Below the pieces are notes generated by a model. That model was not told where the DNA came from and made no database searches. It saw only the letters and a list, made by a program, of their open reading frames with translations. The position numbers and the translations under genes were made by a program. This document shows, piece after piece, positions 25,474-34,966 of a stretch of 64,000 nucleotides of DNA. Numbering within the stretch: the first letter of the stretch is position 1; each line of letters starts with the position of its first letter. This DNA is from an uncultured Spirochaetales bacterium (GTDB lineage: Bacteria; UBP6; UBA1177): NCBI GenBank assembly GCA_902774115.1, contig CACYHH010000004.1, forward strand, positions 1 to 64,000, in the 5' to 3' direction.

Positions 25474-26751
25474 TCAGTTTTTCAGAGCCGTAATCGGAAC
25501 AACGTAAACCCCGTCCGGACGGAGATATGCGGCGTTGGTCATCCCGCAGACAACGATCAGCGAGGATGGCGCTTTGCTGTTTTTGTCTGCAAGAAAGCTC
25601 TTTTTTATCGAAAGAAGATTCTTTGCCGCCTCATCAATCTGGTGCGCTCCGAGCTTGATTTCTACAGCACTCCACGAACCGTCAGGCATTTCGATAACTG
25701 CATCGATTTCTTTGCCTGAATAATCCTGATAGTGATAAAGATTTCCGCCGAATGAATCTGCATAGATCCTAAGATCCCTTTCGCACATTGCCTCGAACAA
25801 AAAGCCCAATGTATTCAAATCTTTAAGCAGAATTTCAGGAGTGGCGCGAAGAAGTGAACAAGCAAGAGAAGGATCTGCAAAATGGCGCTTTTCCTGCTGT
25901 TTCACACGGATTGAAGAACGGATATTTGAAGAAAACGGCATGATATTGTCGAAAAGGAAGAGCTTTGCAAAAACTTCCAGATATGCCGAAATCGTTCCTG
26001 TTTCCAAAGAAGAATCATCTTTCTCCAAGATGTCTTTCTGCAAAGTTCTGAGTGAAACGACAGTGCTTTCGTTCCTCGCGAGAGAACGAAGAAGTTTTCT
26101 CATTTTTGTCCGGTCACGGTTTGCGGTTTCGATCCTTTCAATATCCTCGTCAAGAACCGCCTGAATATATGATTCCGCCATAATCGAAGCCTGATTTACC
26201 TTGGCTCCGATATTACCGGGCCAGCCGCCGCGCAGAATGAGATAAATGATTTCGGACAGATCGACTTCGCCGGTGAGTTCGTTTGCGAATCTACCGCTGC
26301 AAATGTCAAAAAGCGAAATTTTTCCGGAAGAATCTCCCGATTCGAACAAAGACATCGGACGCATTCTGAGGCGTACTATCCTCCCTGCGCCGCTGTGTAT
26401 TTTGCCTTCCCTGTTCGGTGTCGCGGAACCTGTCAGAATGAACTGACCTTTGAGCGCACGCTTGTCAACGACATTTCTCACGGCATCCCAAAGCGGCGGA
26501 ACTTCCTGCCATTCGTCAATCAGTCGCGGCGTCTCGCCCTCAAGAACCGTGAGCGGCGAAATCTGTGCCAGAATTCTGTTCGAATAGTTTCCGGCAGGAT
26601 CACCGATATAGACCGCGCTTTTGCTGTGATGCTCCGAAGTCCAAGTTTTTCCGCACCATTTGCACCCTTCAATGCAGACCGCTCCGGCAGCTCCCAGATA
26701 CTCCTCAACTTTTGCGTCAATGATTCGTTTTTTGTAATTTTTTCTTTCCAT
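25474..26751 (-). CDS. AAA-type ATPase with DUF4143 (AAA_14 family)
   Basis: 425 residues. Walker A GCKWCGKT near residue 29, Walker B-like RLIDEWQEVP, sensor-like FILTGSATPN, then the DUF4143 domain with the restriction-like core DAVIEMPDGSWSAVEIKLG near the C-terminus. The family is common in bacteria and archaea, often solitary, with unproven roles (suggested toxin-like or DNA-related). The ATG at 26751 has GGAGG five bases upstream; a GTG one codon earlier is less likely. It sits between two copies of the dispersed repeat, which suggests acquisition. Confidence 0.9.
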   Translation of the reverse strand: MERKNYKKRIIDAKVEEYLGAAGAVCIEGCKWCGKTWTSEHHSKSAVYIGDPAGNYSNRILAQISPLTVLEGETPRLIDEWQEVPPLWDAVRNVVDKRALKGQFILTGSATPNREGKIHSGAGRIVRLRMRPMSLFESGDSSGKISLFDICSGRFANELTGEVDLSEIIYLILRGGWPGNIGAKVNQASIMAESYIQAVLDEDIERIETANRDRTKMRKLLRSLARNESTVVSLRTLQKDILEKDDSSLETGTISAYLEVFAKLFLFDNIMPFSSNIRSSIRVKQQEKRHFADPSLACSLLRATPEILLKDLNTLGFLFEAMCERDLRIYADSFGGNLYHYQDYSGKEIDAVIEMPDGSWSAVEIKLGAHQIDEAAKNLLSIKKSFLADKNSKAPSSLIVVCGMTNAAYLRPDGVYVVPITALKN

Positions 26752-26784
26752 CACAACCTCCGGAAAAGACTAAAGAAACATAAA

Positions 26785-26946
26785 TCATCAATACAAATTT
26801 GTCAAGTCCATCAATACAAATTCAGGATTTTCAACCATACAAATTCTGAGTTTTCATCAATACAAATTCGGGATTTTATATGGCTTTTGCGGATTTTGGG
26901 GATTTGCGATTTTTTGTCAGTCTTCAGTCAAATCGATCACTTGCGG
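26785..26946. repeat. Dispersed intergenic repeat, copy 2
   Basis: Contains CATCAATACAAATT units in near-tandem, then GGATTTTATATGGCTTTTGC and the shared box at 26909-26946. It closely matches 29236-29361 over more than 100 bases. Its last bases form the 3' end of the gene at 26937. Confidence 0.8.
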
Positions 26947-27407
26947 TCGTCCGTTCCGTTCTTCTTTTTTGCATTACCCTGGCTTTTTTGTTCTACAAGT
27001 ATTTTCTGACATCCTTCAGCATTGAAAAACTCGTCGCCTTTTCCTGTCAATGATATCAAACGCAATCCTTTTGCAGAATTCGGATAATCTTTAAGTTCTG
27101 AATATGAGAACACATATTTTATGCCGACTCTTTCAATAAGAATTTTGTTACCATCCACTTTGTAATCGACTGTTGATAAATAGGTTACTTCTCCAGCGTT
27201 GTCACCATCTTCCGGCCAGAATTCATGGAAAATAAACTCAGCTTTTTTGTTGCTTATAAAAATGATTTTTGTGGAAAGTTCGCCTTCGCAGACACTTTGA
27301 AAAGTTTTCCCAGACAAATTAAGACTGCGTTGTTTTTCTGCCTTTCCTTCTTTTCCAAAAACACTCAAGCAAAAAAGAAAAATTGTTAAAAATATCAGTT
27401 TTTTCAT
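26937..27407 (-). CDS. Hypothetical exported protein, paralogous signal peptide
   Basis: 156 residues. The signal peptide MKKLIFLTIFLFCLSVFG is almost identical, also at DNA level, to that of the gene directly upstream (27409-28713), while the mature parts are unrelated. The body is small and beta-rich with two Cys. The ATG at 27407 overlaps the upstream stop region (TGAAATG); an alternative ATG is at 27416. The last codons (DRK) lie inside the dispersed repeat. Family not recognised. Confidence 0.65.
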   Translation of the reverse strand: MKKLIFLTIFLFCLSVFGKEGKAEKQRSLNLSGKTFQSVCEGELSTKIIFISNKKAEFIFHEFWPEDGDNAGEVTYLSTVDYKVDGNKILIERVGIKYVFSYSELKDYPNSAKGLRLISLTGKGDEFFNAEGCQKILVEQKSQGNAKKKNGTDDRK

Positions 27408-27408
27408 T

Positions 27409-28713
27409 TCACTCATCTTCCCCGAGATAATACGGCATAATAAATATTTCGCTTATGCACGGAGTTTTTTTCGTAGTTTTATCCGGCTCAATTTTTATTT
27501 TTATGCGGCACTCTTCAACTTTTGTCGCGTCGTACTCTCCGGGATCAATCAGATCATAGGCACACTCTGTCGGAAATTTACAGTTTGATTTTTCCAGAAT
27601 TTTAGCAGTAGATGCACAGTTATTCCACTTTCTGACTTTGCCGTGGATATACTCAAAAGATACTTTATCAATACTGTCTCTTGAACCGCATTCCATTTCA
27701 CCGGCGACTTGGAATTTATCGTTTTTTGAGGTTTTCAAAAGCAGCGAGGAATATCCTGGCAATGATTTTTTATCGAACAAAAATGTGAATTCATTCTCTT
27801 TGCCGGGGGTAAAGCAGGTATCTGGATCAAAATCGAACATTTTTTTCACATTTTCCGGTGAAATCTTCGGCGAAACCATGCGGAACTGTGCAGGAAGCAG
27901 CCTTTTTGCCTTGATGTAGTCGGATTTGTCTTTCTCGTCTAAGGAATACCAAACAAAAAAATACTTGGTTTTCTTAAAATCGACATTTTTTCCTTCAAAC
28001 TTTAAAATTCCGGGAGTTTGTTCTGTAAAATTAAGACCATTTGTCTCCTCAAGTTTGCCGTTGTCTTTCTTGAGTTCAGTAAGATCGACAGTGACACTCA
28101 AATCGCCGACAGTTCCATTGCCAAAAAAGGAGGCCGGATAAAAGTTATAAAGTATATTTCTTGAAGTGATGTACGGCATTGAGGAACAGCTGTAAAATCC
28201 AAGTTCTCTGTCAGATTCAATCGTATATGCGATATAAATTTCAGCCTTTTCGAACTTTTTGAATTCGATTTCAGAGATAAACCATTCTCTGATTTTCATT
28301 ATATCTCCGATATCCGCACTGAGACAGTTCTCGACTTTTGTTATTTCCGCTTTTTTTAACCACTTTAAATCTTTGCCGTTTTTTGAAATCTTATAAGAAA
28401 GAACCTTCTCTTTTTCGATAAAATTTTTTACTTCTTTATCAGATATCTCGAAGTCAGAAATGTCTGTTTCCATCGGAAAGGCGAACTGTATTTTTGTATC
28501 GCCTCCGATATTCTGGAAAGTATATCTGACCTGGAAATGAGCTTTTTCGCCGTCGATTTTTATCTTCAGATCTTCTTTTAAAAGCTGGAGATTGGCCTTT
28601 TTAACGAATGTGACATTTCCGGTAGCACCGAGCTTGTTGTCAAATACAGGTCCGCCGTTGGCAAAAACACACAAACAAAAAAGAAAAATTGTTAAAAATA
28701 TCAGTTTTTTCAT
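27409..28713 (-). CDS. Exported protein with DUF4424-like N-terminal domain
   Basis: 434 residues after choosing the ATG that begins the signal peptide MKKLIFLTIFLFCLCVFANG. The following part (LKEDLKIKIDGEKAHFQVRYTFQN, TKIQFAFPMETD) resembles DUF4424, beta-rich exported domains of unknown role. The C-terminal part is beta-rich with several Cys and no clear family. No good Shine-Dalgarno is visible. It heads the pair with the gene at 26937. Confidence 0.68.
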   Translation of the reverse strand: MKKLIFLTIFLFCLCVFANGGPVFDNKLGATGNVTFVKKANLQLLKEDLKIKIDGEKAHFQVRYTFQNIGGDTKIQFAFPMETDISDFEISDKEVKNFIEKEKVLSYKISKNGKDLKWLKKAEITKVENCLSADIGDIMKIREWFISEIEFKKFEKAEIYIAYTIESDRELGFYSCSSMPYITSRNILYNFYPASFFGNGTVGDLSVTVDLTELKKDNGKLEETNGLNFTEQTPGILKFEGKNVDFKKTKYFFVWYSLDEKDKSDYIKAKRLLPAQFRMVSPKISPENVKKMFDFDPDTCFTPGKENEFTFLFDKKSLPGYSSLLLKTSKNDKFQVAGEMECGSRDSIDKVSFEYIHGKVRKWNNCASTAKILEKSNCKFPTECAYDLIDPGEYDATKVEECRIKIKIEPDKTTKKTPCISEIFIMPYYLGEDE

Positions 28714-28746
28714 TTTGTTAAAGATAGTCTTAAAAATTACCAAAAA

Positions 28747-28800
28747 ACTCAATTATTGTAGGGAATTTGCCTGAAATGGCAAGGAAACTTTGTCAAGTCC
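28747..28800. repeat. Dispersed intergenic repeat, copy 3
   Basis: ACTCAATTATTGTAGGGAAT then TGAAATGGCAAGGAAACTTT and GTCAAGTCC; nearly the same as the starts of the copies at 29187 and 31301. Confidence 0.7.
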
Positions 28801-28835
28801 GTTAATTCATACGGTATCAATGCACATCATCACAC

Positions 28836-29156
28836 CTATAGTGCCGGAATAATAAAAATTACTGAAATTACCAGCAAAGCAATATGGAAACTTATAAAAA
28901 GAAAGAATTCCAGCACGAACCTTTTAAGATTTTCGACAAAAAATGACATGATAAACAAAATAACGAAGCTCACCACTATGATAAGTTGGGAAAAAAGCAG
29001 GAGTTTTATACTGTTATCTTTTACCAATTCATAATAAGGTGAAGCCGATCCGATCATAAGATTCAACCATATAAGTGCAAATGAAAACAGATAAACTATT
29101 TCCCCCGAAATATAAAAAGGATAAGCTATCCATCTTTTTATAGTTTTTATTTCCAT
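28836..29156 (-). CDS. Small hypothetical membrane protein
   Basis: 106 residues with three or four hydrophobic helices and almost no soluble part. Lies alone between two copies of the dispersed repeat. Family not recognised. No clear Shine-Dalgarno, so the gene is moderately supported. Confidence 0.5.
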   Translation of the reverse strand: MEIKTIKRWIAYPFYISGEIVYLFSFALIWLNLMIGSASPYYELVKDNSIKLLLFSQLIIVVSFVILFIMSFFVENLKRFVLEFFLFISFHIALLVISVIFIIPAL

Positions 29157-29186
29157 GATTCAAACCCCAGCCGGATTAATGAGTGC

Positions 29187-29361
29187 AAAAAACTCAAATT
29201 ATTTTAGGAATTTCGGCTTAAATGGCAAGGAAACTTTGTCAACTCCATCAATACAAATTCAGGTTTTTCATCCATACAAATTTAGGATTTTATATGACTT
29301 TTGCGGATTTTTGGGAATTTGCGATTTTTTGTCAGTCTTCAGTCAAATCGATCACTTGCGG
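29187..29361. repeat. Dispersed intergenic repeat, copy 4 (longest)
   Basis: Carries every box in order: the ACTCAAATTATT start, CGGCTTAAATGGCAAGGAAA, two CATNCATACAAATT-type units, GGATTTTATATGACTTTTGC, and the CAGTCAAATCGATCACTTGCGG end. It is the best guide to the full element. Its right end is read as the C-terminus of the gene at 29332. Confidence 0.8.
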
Positions 29362-29895
29362 CCTGTTCAGCCTTTCTTCAATGAAATTCTTGATGTAGAG
29401 CAGATCTTCCTTACTTCCTTTCAAATAGAGAGCCATCTCTTTTTTTGTTCCGCTTTTTGATATTTCATTGAAATTTATTTGCAACATTTCTTCCAACAGA
29501 ACTTTTTTCATTTTTATGAAATTTATATCTTTTATTTCGATTTCCAACACGTTTTCAGTCACTATTCCTATGCGGTTTTGGAAAAGTAAAACATTACCCC
29601 ACACAACGCCTGGACCTCCTAAGGCAACAGATTTTGCTGAGAGCTCATCATTATATCCAAAAGCAACTTTGCAATATTCAAAAATTTTCAATGGTTTTTC
29701 TTTAGCTTTAAGTTCATTCGTTTTTTTCTCTTTTTTGTTGCTGTACCATATTTCAAACACAATAAGAGCTATGAAAACAATCGTGTAGCCAATCATCCGA
29801 AATGTAAAATCAGATGTTGAATGTGTTCCAGGTTCAGTTTTCCCGAAAATGCTGAAACCAAAAAGGAAAAGCATTGAAATTATTAAAACTTTCAT
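29332..29895 (-). CDS. Hypothetical membrane-anchored protein
   Basis: 187 residues: a signal-like first helix (MKVLIISMLFLFGFSIFGK), a second hydrophobic helix (about 35-52), a Lys-rich stretch, then a cytoplasmic domain of mixed alpha/beta type resembling small PH-like or stress-protein folds only loosely. The last residues, PQVIDLTED, are read from the dispersed repeat in a frame different from that used by the gene at 26937. It starts 9 bases after the WG-repeat gene. Confidence 0.6.
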   Translation of the reverse strand: MKVLIISMLFLFGFSIFGKTEPGTHSTSDFTFRMIGYTIVFIALIVFEIWYSNKKEKKTNELKAKEKPLKIFEYCKVAFGYNDELSAKSVALGGPGVVWGNVLLFQNRIGIVTENVLEIEIKDINFIKMKKVLLEEMLQINFNEISKSGTKKEMALYLKGSKEDLLYIKNFIEERLNRPQVIDLTED

Positions 29896-29904
29896 TCAAG
29901 CTGC

Positions 29905-31269
29905 CTATTTGGAATATTTCTTTTCAATATCATCTATTGTTTCATACTGCAATTCATCTTCCTTATATTTTTTGACTTCTCCGCTCCAGAATACTTTGTG
30001 ATCACTGTTTAGGTAATAAAGAGTTTCACCAATCTTGGCAACAGGAAGACATCCCTGATTCAGACTCCGGTATTCACGAAAAGAAAGAAAAGCCGACCTG
30101 GCTGTAACTGCAACTTTTCCTGTTTTCACATTATAAACTTCTCTGGTTAATATATGGTTAACATATCTCTCTCTGCTTTTCAGATTATAACCACAGGAAT
30201 TTTCGAACAATCTTTCACTGAAGCTTGTTTTTTTATCATTTTCATCATTCCAAAAAATGTTGTCCCTATACTTTTCAGACAAAGCAAAATGTTCTTTTTC
30301 TGGTTCGGCATAATGACGTTTTTGCCCGTGCAAATCAAAAATTTCAGCTTTTCTGCCGCCGTAAAAAGCTATTCCGAGCCTATTTTTGTCGATGTAGACA
30401 ATTCTTTTTATAACATCCTCGCTTTCAAAGCTTGCGATTTCTTTTCCTTCCAGATTGTAAAGAAAGAAAGTTTTCTCTCCGCCGCTTTTTTTAAGCCATA
30501 AAATATTAGTTAGCCCAGCCCTGCACGCAGGAATCTCATAAGCACTAAAATTATCAAGAGTTTTTAAGGCCTTTCCGTTTTTCATAAAAATCATCTTTCC
30601 GTCTTTTTCCAACAATTTCACATTTTCACATGTTTCAACGAGTTCATCTTTTAAAACGCTGTTTACACTGAGCCTCTGATGGGAATAGTCTTCAAAATAT
30701 GACCTGGGTTTTCTTTCTTTCATCACTACAAGTCCTTCTCCTAAAACGAAAGCATTGCCCCTACTTATTCCAGGAATGTAACGATACACAATATCTCCGT
30801 AGTCTTTCAGGAACATTACCGCTTTACCCTCTTTGTTTTCACCGTATCTTGCAGGGTATCTTTTGTTGTCTTTATCTATATAAAATTTTTCTTCTTTTTC
30901 TCCGTGTATTTCTGCAAAAGCCTTTCCCTCATAAAAAAACCACGCGAAATCGAGGTAAAAATCAATCACAACTTTGCCTGATTTGTCTATAAATCCGAAT
31001 TTGCCATTTTTCTCTACGCGGGCAAGACCTTCGCTGAATTCAAGAGCGGAATCGTAAATAGGTTTAATTACAACTCTGCCGCATCCGTCAATAAAGCCCA
31101 TGTAACCGTTTTGTTTTATCAGAAATCGCTGCTCCGTTTTCTCCTTGTTTTTGTAACATGTCTTGAGTTCTGCTTGCGTCATCATTGAAACAACATCTTT
31201 CTTTTGTTCTTCCGCGTGGACAAAGCAGACTAAAAACAGCAGGATTGTTAAGATTATTACTTTTTTCAT
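29905..31269 (-). CDS. Exported WG-repeat protein
   Basis: 454 residues. Signal peptide MKKVIILTILLFLVCFVHA, then WG beta-repeats (PF14903 type): NGYMGFIDGCGRVVIKPIYDSA, NGKFGFIDKSGKVVIDFYLDFA and weaker copies further on. Such proteins are usually periplasmic or surface-bound with unknown ligands. It heads a two-gene unit with the membrane protein at 29332. Confidence 0.78.
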   Translation of the reverse strand: MKKVIILTILLFLVCFVHAEEQKKDVVSMMTQAELKTCYKNKEKTEQRFLIKQNGYMGFIDGCGRVVIKPIYDSALEFSEGLARVEKNGKFGFIDKSGKVVIDFYLDFAWFFYEGKAFAEIHGEKEEKFYIDKDNKRYPARYGENKEGKAVMFLKDYGDIVYRYIPGISRGNAFVLGEGLVVMKERKPRSYFEDYSHQRLSVNSVLKDELVETCENVKLLEKDGKMIFMKNGKALKTLDNFSAYEIPACRAGLTNILWLKKSGGEKTFFLYNLEGKEIASFESEDVIKRIVYIDKNRLGIAFYGGRKAEIFDLHGQKRHYAEPEKEHFALSEKYRDNIFWNDENDKKTSFSERLFENSCGYNLKSRERYVNHILTREVYNVKTGKVAVTARSAFLSFREYRSLNQGCLPVAKIGETLYYLNSDHKVFWSGEVKKYKEDELQYETIDDIEKKYSK

Positions 31270-31300
31270 ATTAGCAGATACGAACCTTAAAAAACCAAAG

Positions 31301-31341
31301 AACTCAATTATTGTAGGGATTTCGGCTTAAATGGCAAGGAT
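31301..31341. repeat. Dispersed intergenic repeat, copy 5 (short)
   Basis: ACTCAATTATTGTAGGGATT then CGGCTTAAATGGCAAGGAT; only the first third of the element is present. Confidence 0.65.
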
Positions 31342-31360
31342 TTAAGAATGTGTAGCTGAT

Positions 31361-32689
31361 TTAATATCCGTATTTTTTACGTTTCGCCGCATAGAATGAA
31401 ACTGTTACAAGAGCCGCCACAAATTCGGCCGCCACAAGCGAGAACCACACTCCGCTTATGCCGAAAAAGAGCGGCAGAACGAGGACTGAAACCGTTTCAA
31501 AAACGACTGTCCTGAGAAACGAAATCGCCGCCGACACAAAACCGTCGTTGAGTGCCGTGAAAAACGATGAGCCATAAATCGGGACTCCGGCAAGAAGGAA
31601 ACTGAACGAAAAAATCCTGAATCCGCTGACTGTGAGTCCGGTGAGTCCGGCATCGTAGCCGACAAAAACTGCGGCAAGCGGTCTTGCGAGGATTTCACTC
31701 GCACAAAACATCACGACAGCAACAAAAGCAAGTATTTTCAAGCTCTTATAAAAAACATTTTTTAACTCCGTGACATTTTTCGCCCCGAAATTGAAACTAA
31801 CTATCGGGGCAGTTCCGACCGAATATCCGATAAAAACGGCAAGAAAGAGAAAGTTGACGTACATCAGCACGCCGTAAGCCGCGACGCCGTCTTCTCCGCT
31901 GTATTTCAGAAGCTGCATGTTGTAAAGCATGCTCACAAGCGACATCGAAACGCCAGAAACGAATTCCGAAGAGCCGTTCGTGCAGGTTTTACGCAGCGCT
32001 TTAACGTCGAATTCCGCTTTGCCGAGCTTGAGAAGACTTGTGTTTTTCCGTGCAAAATAGATGAGCGGAATGATTCCTCCTGCAAACTGGCTCGCAACTG
32101 TCGCCATGGCAGCCACGACAATGCCGAAAGGAAACACCGCCACAAGAAGGAAGTCGAAAATCATATTTGTAAAACCTGCCGCCAGAGTCGTGCAAAATCC
32201 GAGTTTCGGTTTTTCCGCCACAACAAAAAGGCTGTGAAATTCAAACTGAAGCATGACGACCGGAAGCCCGAGCATGACGAGATTTCCGTAGAGAACACTG
32301 TCTTCGAGCATCTGCCCTTCGGCGCCGAGCAGTAGAGCGACACTCCGCATCGAAGCGATCCCTGCGGCGGCAATCACGATTCCGAGCGCAAGCGTGACAT
32401 AGACGATCAGCGAAAAAACGGAATTTGCCTTTTCACGCCTTCCCTCGCCCAGCAGTTTACCTATGAGCGCACTGCCGCCCGTTCCGAAAATAAAACCCCC
32501 GACGCCGAGAATCATCAGAAACGGATAAATCAGGTTTATCGCGGCAAACGGCGTCTTTCCGACATAGTTCGAGATGAAAAATCCGTCCACCATGCCGTAA
32601 ATAGAGGTAAAAATTATCATCATTATCGTCGGCAGAGAAAACCGCAACAAACGACTGTATGTGAAGTGATCAGAAAGCTGGATAACCAT
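31361..32689 (-). CDS. MATE-family multidrug/Na+ efflux transporter
   Basis: 442 residues, about 12 hydrophobic helices in two related halves. It begins like the MATE family (SRLLRFSLPTIMMIIFTSIYGMVDGFFISNYVG) with the pseudo-repeat later. The ATG at 32689 lies 4 bases after the deaminase stop; the longer frame to 32734 would overlap that gene. Probably exports cationic compounds; substrate not predictable. Confidence 0.9.
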   Translation of the reverse strand: MVIQLSDHFTYSRLLRFSLPTIMMIIFTSIYGMVDGFFISNYVGKTPFAAINLIYPFLMILGVGGFIFGTGGSALIGKLLGEGRREKANSVFSLIVYVTLALGIVIAAAGIASMRSVALLLGAEGQMLEDSVLYGNLVMLGLPVVMLQFEFHSLFVVAEKPKLGFCTTLAAGFTNMIFDFLLVAVFPFGIVVAAMATVASQFAGGIIPLIYFARKNTSLLKLGKAEFDVKALRKTCTNGSSEFVSGVSMSLVSMLYNMQLLKYSGEDGVAAYGVLMYVNFLFLAVFIGYSVGTAPIVSFNFGAKNVTELKNVFYKSLKILAFVAVVMFCASEILARPLAAVFVGYDAGLTGLTVSGFRIFSFSFLLAGVPIYGSSFFTALNDGFVSAAISFLRTVVFETVSVLVLPLFFGISGVWFSLVAAEFVAALVTVSFYAAKRKKYGY

Positions 32690-32693
32690 AATA

Positions 32694-33137
32694 TCAGTAA
32701 CTTTTCCTATCCTTAATCGCTTTGTATTCCTCAAAAAGACCGAGGCATTCCTTTCTGTCCATCTCCGTTTTTATGTCGAAAGATGAAGTACAGAAAATTT
32801 CGTCACGGAAACCGAGTTTGTCGGTGTCGGAAATTGTGCAGCCGTAGTAGACTTTTCTGATGTTTGCCCAGAGAATCGCGCCGAAACACATGGGGCACGG
32901 TTCTGCCGTCGTATAAAGTTCGCAGCCTGAAAGATCGAACGAGTTCAGATTTCTGCATGCGTCGCGTATAGCCATGACTTCTCCGTGACATGTAGGGTCG
33001 TTGCGCCTTATCACTTCATTGTGACCGCGCCCGACGATCTCGCCGTTTTTGACGACAACGCATCCGAAAGGACCGCCGTGACCTGCATTTATGCCGTTTT
33101 TCGCTTCCTGAAGAGCGATTTCCATATATTTGTTCAT
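32694..33137 (-). CDS. Nucleoside deaminase (guanine/tRNA-adenosine deaminase family)
   Basis: 147 residues. Zinc site H-A/G-E in TCHGEVMAIRDA and PCPMC in TAEPCPMCFGAILWA. The N-terminal GGPFGCVVVKNGEIVGRGHN and C-terminal LGFRDEIF resemble bacterial guanine deaminase more than TadA, but I cannot separate them fully. GGGAGG precedes the start. Cotranscribed with the MATE gene. Confidence 0.85.
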   Translation of the reverse strand: MNKYMEIALQEAKNGINAGHGGPFGCVVVKNGEIVGRGHNEVIRRNDPTCHGEVMAIRDACRNLNSFDLSGCELYTTAEPCPMCFGAILWANIRKVYYGCTISDTDKLGFRDEIFCTSSFDIKTEMDRKECLGLFEEYKAIKDRKSY

Positions 33138-33226
33138 ACTTTCACCTCCCTCTATCGATAATGTCTCACAACAAAAATAAAATCAAACACACGGATAAAT
33201 TTTCTTAAAAAAATCGCTCCGAAATC

Positions 33227-33254
33227 TTGTCTTTCAACGAAAAATCCCTATGCT
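33227..33254 (+). promoter_or_regulatory. Possible pyrG promoter
   Basis: TTGTCT, 16-base spacer, TATGCT, about 49 bases before the ATG. Confidence 0.35.
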
Positions 33255-33302
33255 GTGCAGGCTCTTTTAACCTTTTATCAATAATTTCAAGAGGAGAAAG
33301 CT

Positions 33303-34949
33303 ATGCAGAAAAAAACCGTATCGCCGAAAGGCAAAAAGCAGACAAAGTACATTTTTATCACCGGAGGAGTCGTAAGTTCCTTAGGAAAAGGAATCACTTC
33401 GGCATCGCTCGCCCTCATTCTTAAAAGCCGCGGATATCAGGTTTTTATGCAGAAACTCGACCCTTATCTCAACGTCGATCCCGGCACGATGAGTCCTTAT
33501 CAGCACGGCGAAGTTTTTGTCACCGATGACGGCTACGAGACTGACCTCGATCTCGGTCATTACGAGCGTTTTGCAGGAGTCCACTGCACAAGGGCTTCAA
33601 GTTACACTTCGGGCAGGATTTATTCGTCTGTCATCGCGAAAGAGCGTGCCGGAGCATACCTCGGCGGCACAGTCCAGGTCGTTCCCCACATCACGAACGA
33701 AATCAAGGATGCATTCCGTTCGGCAGCTGAAAGCGGTGCCGACATCGTTCTTTGCGAGATCGGCGGTGTTGCAGGCGACATCGAATCGCTTCCTTTCCTC
33801 GAGGCTGCGCGTCAGTTCCGTTTTGAAGTAGGCCCCGAAAACAGCTGCTTCGTCCACCTGACGCTTGTTCCTTATCTGAAAGCGGCGGGCGAACTCAAAA
33901 CAAAACCTTCACAGCATTCCGTCGCTGAACTCAGAAACATCGGTATAATCCCCGACATCCTTGTATGCCGCACCGAAATGACGATCCCGCAGGATCATCT
34001 CAATAAACTTGCCCTTTTCTGCAATGTCCGCCCCGAATGTGTCATCGAGGAAAAAGACGTTACCGATTCAGTTTACGCAGTCCCGCGCGAACTTCTGAAA
34101 CAGGAGCTTGACCTCAGGATCCTTGAGCAGCTCAAACTTCCGATAAAACCTGTCATCCACACCGAATGGGACACTCTTGTCCGCAAGGCGACAAAGCCGA
34201 AATACGAATGCACGATAGCACTTGTCGGCAAATACATCGCGATCAGAGATGCCTACAAATCGGTCCATGAAGCGCTTCAGCACGCGGGAATGGCGAATAA
34301 CGCGAAAGTTCATGTCGAATGCATCGAAGCAGAGGATCTTGAGAAAAATCCGAAACTCCTCAAAAAGGCTGACGGGATCCTTATCCCCGGCGGCTTCGGT
34401 ACACGCGGAGTAAACGGAAAGTGCATCGCGATAAAATATGCCCGTGAAAACAAAGTTCCGCTTCTGGGAATATGCCTCGGAATGCAGTGCTGCGTCATCG
34501 AATACGCAAGGAATGTTCTCGGCTGGAAGGATGCGAACTCGACTGAATTCGACACAAAGACGAAACACCCGGTCATCGACCTCATGGACGAGCAGAGAAA
34601 AGTTACAAAAAAAGGCGGCACGATGAGGCTCGGCGCATATCCGTGTAACCTTGTAAAAGGCTCGAAAGCGGCGAAACTCTACAAAAGCGAATCCATCAGC
34701 GAACGTCACCGCCACCGCTACGAATTCAATTACGACAGCAAATTTAGAGAGGAACTTGAAAAAGCGGGACTCAAAGTTGTCGGAACTTCGCCCGACGGAA
34801 AACTTGTAGAAATGATCGAACTTGCAGATCATCCATATTTTGAAGCGTGCCAGTTCCATCCTGAATTCAAAAGCAGACCGACCGATCCGCATCCGCTTTT
34901 CAACGGCCTTGTCAAAGCGGCTTTGGCAAAGAAAAAAGAGAAAAAATAG
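33303..34949 (+). CDS. pyrG: CTP synthase
   Basis: Makes CTP from UTP, ATP and glutamine. The amidoligase domain has [17 protein letters not shown] and [23 protein letters not shown]; the glutaminase domain has PGGFGTRG, the nucleophile in [16 protein letters not shown] and HPEF near the end. 548 residues, full length. AGAGGAGAAA precedes the ATG at a good distance. Confidence 0.98.
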   Translation: MQKKTVSPKGKKQTKYIFITGGVVSSLGKGITSASLALILKSRGYQVFMQKLDPYLNVDPGTMSPYQHGEVFVTDDGYETDLDLGHYERFAGVHCTRASSYTSGRIYSSVIAKERAGAYLGGTVQVVPHITNEIKDAFRSAAESGADIVLCEIGGVAGDIESLPFLEAARQFRFEVGPENSCFVHLTLVPYLKAAGELKTKPSQHSVAELRNIGIIPDILVCRTEMTIPQDHLNKLALFCNVRPECVIEEKDVTDSVYAVPRELLKQELDLRILEQLKLPIKPVIHTEWDTLVRKATKPKYECTIALVGKYIAIRDAYKSVHEALQHAGMANNAKVHVECIEAEDLEKNPKLLKKADGILIPGGFGTRGVNGKCIAIKYARENKVPLLGICLGMQCCVIEYARNVLGWKDANSTEFDTKTKHPVIDLMDEQRKVTKKGGTMRLGAYPCNLVKGSKAAKLYKSESISERHRHRYEFNYDSKFREELEKAGLKVVGTSPDGKLVEMIELADHPYFEACQFHPEFKSRPTDPHPLFNGLVKAALAKKKEKK

Positions 34950-34966
34950 ATCCTTTCAGGCACTGA

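Noticed and set aside
34068-34892. Minus-strand open frame opposite pyrG
   Set aside because: pyrG is complete and well supported; this frame is its shadow.
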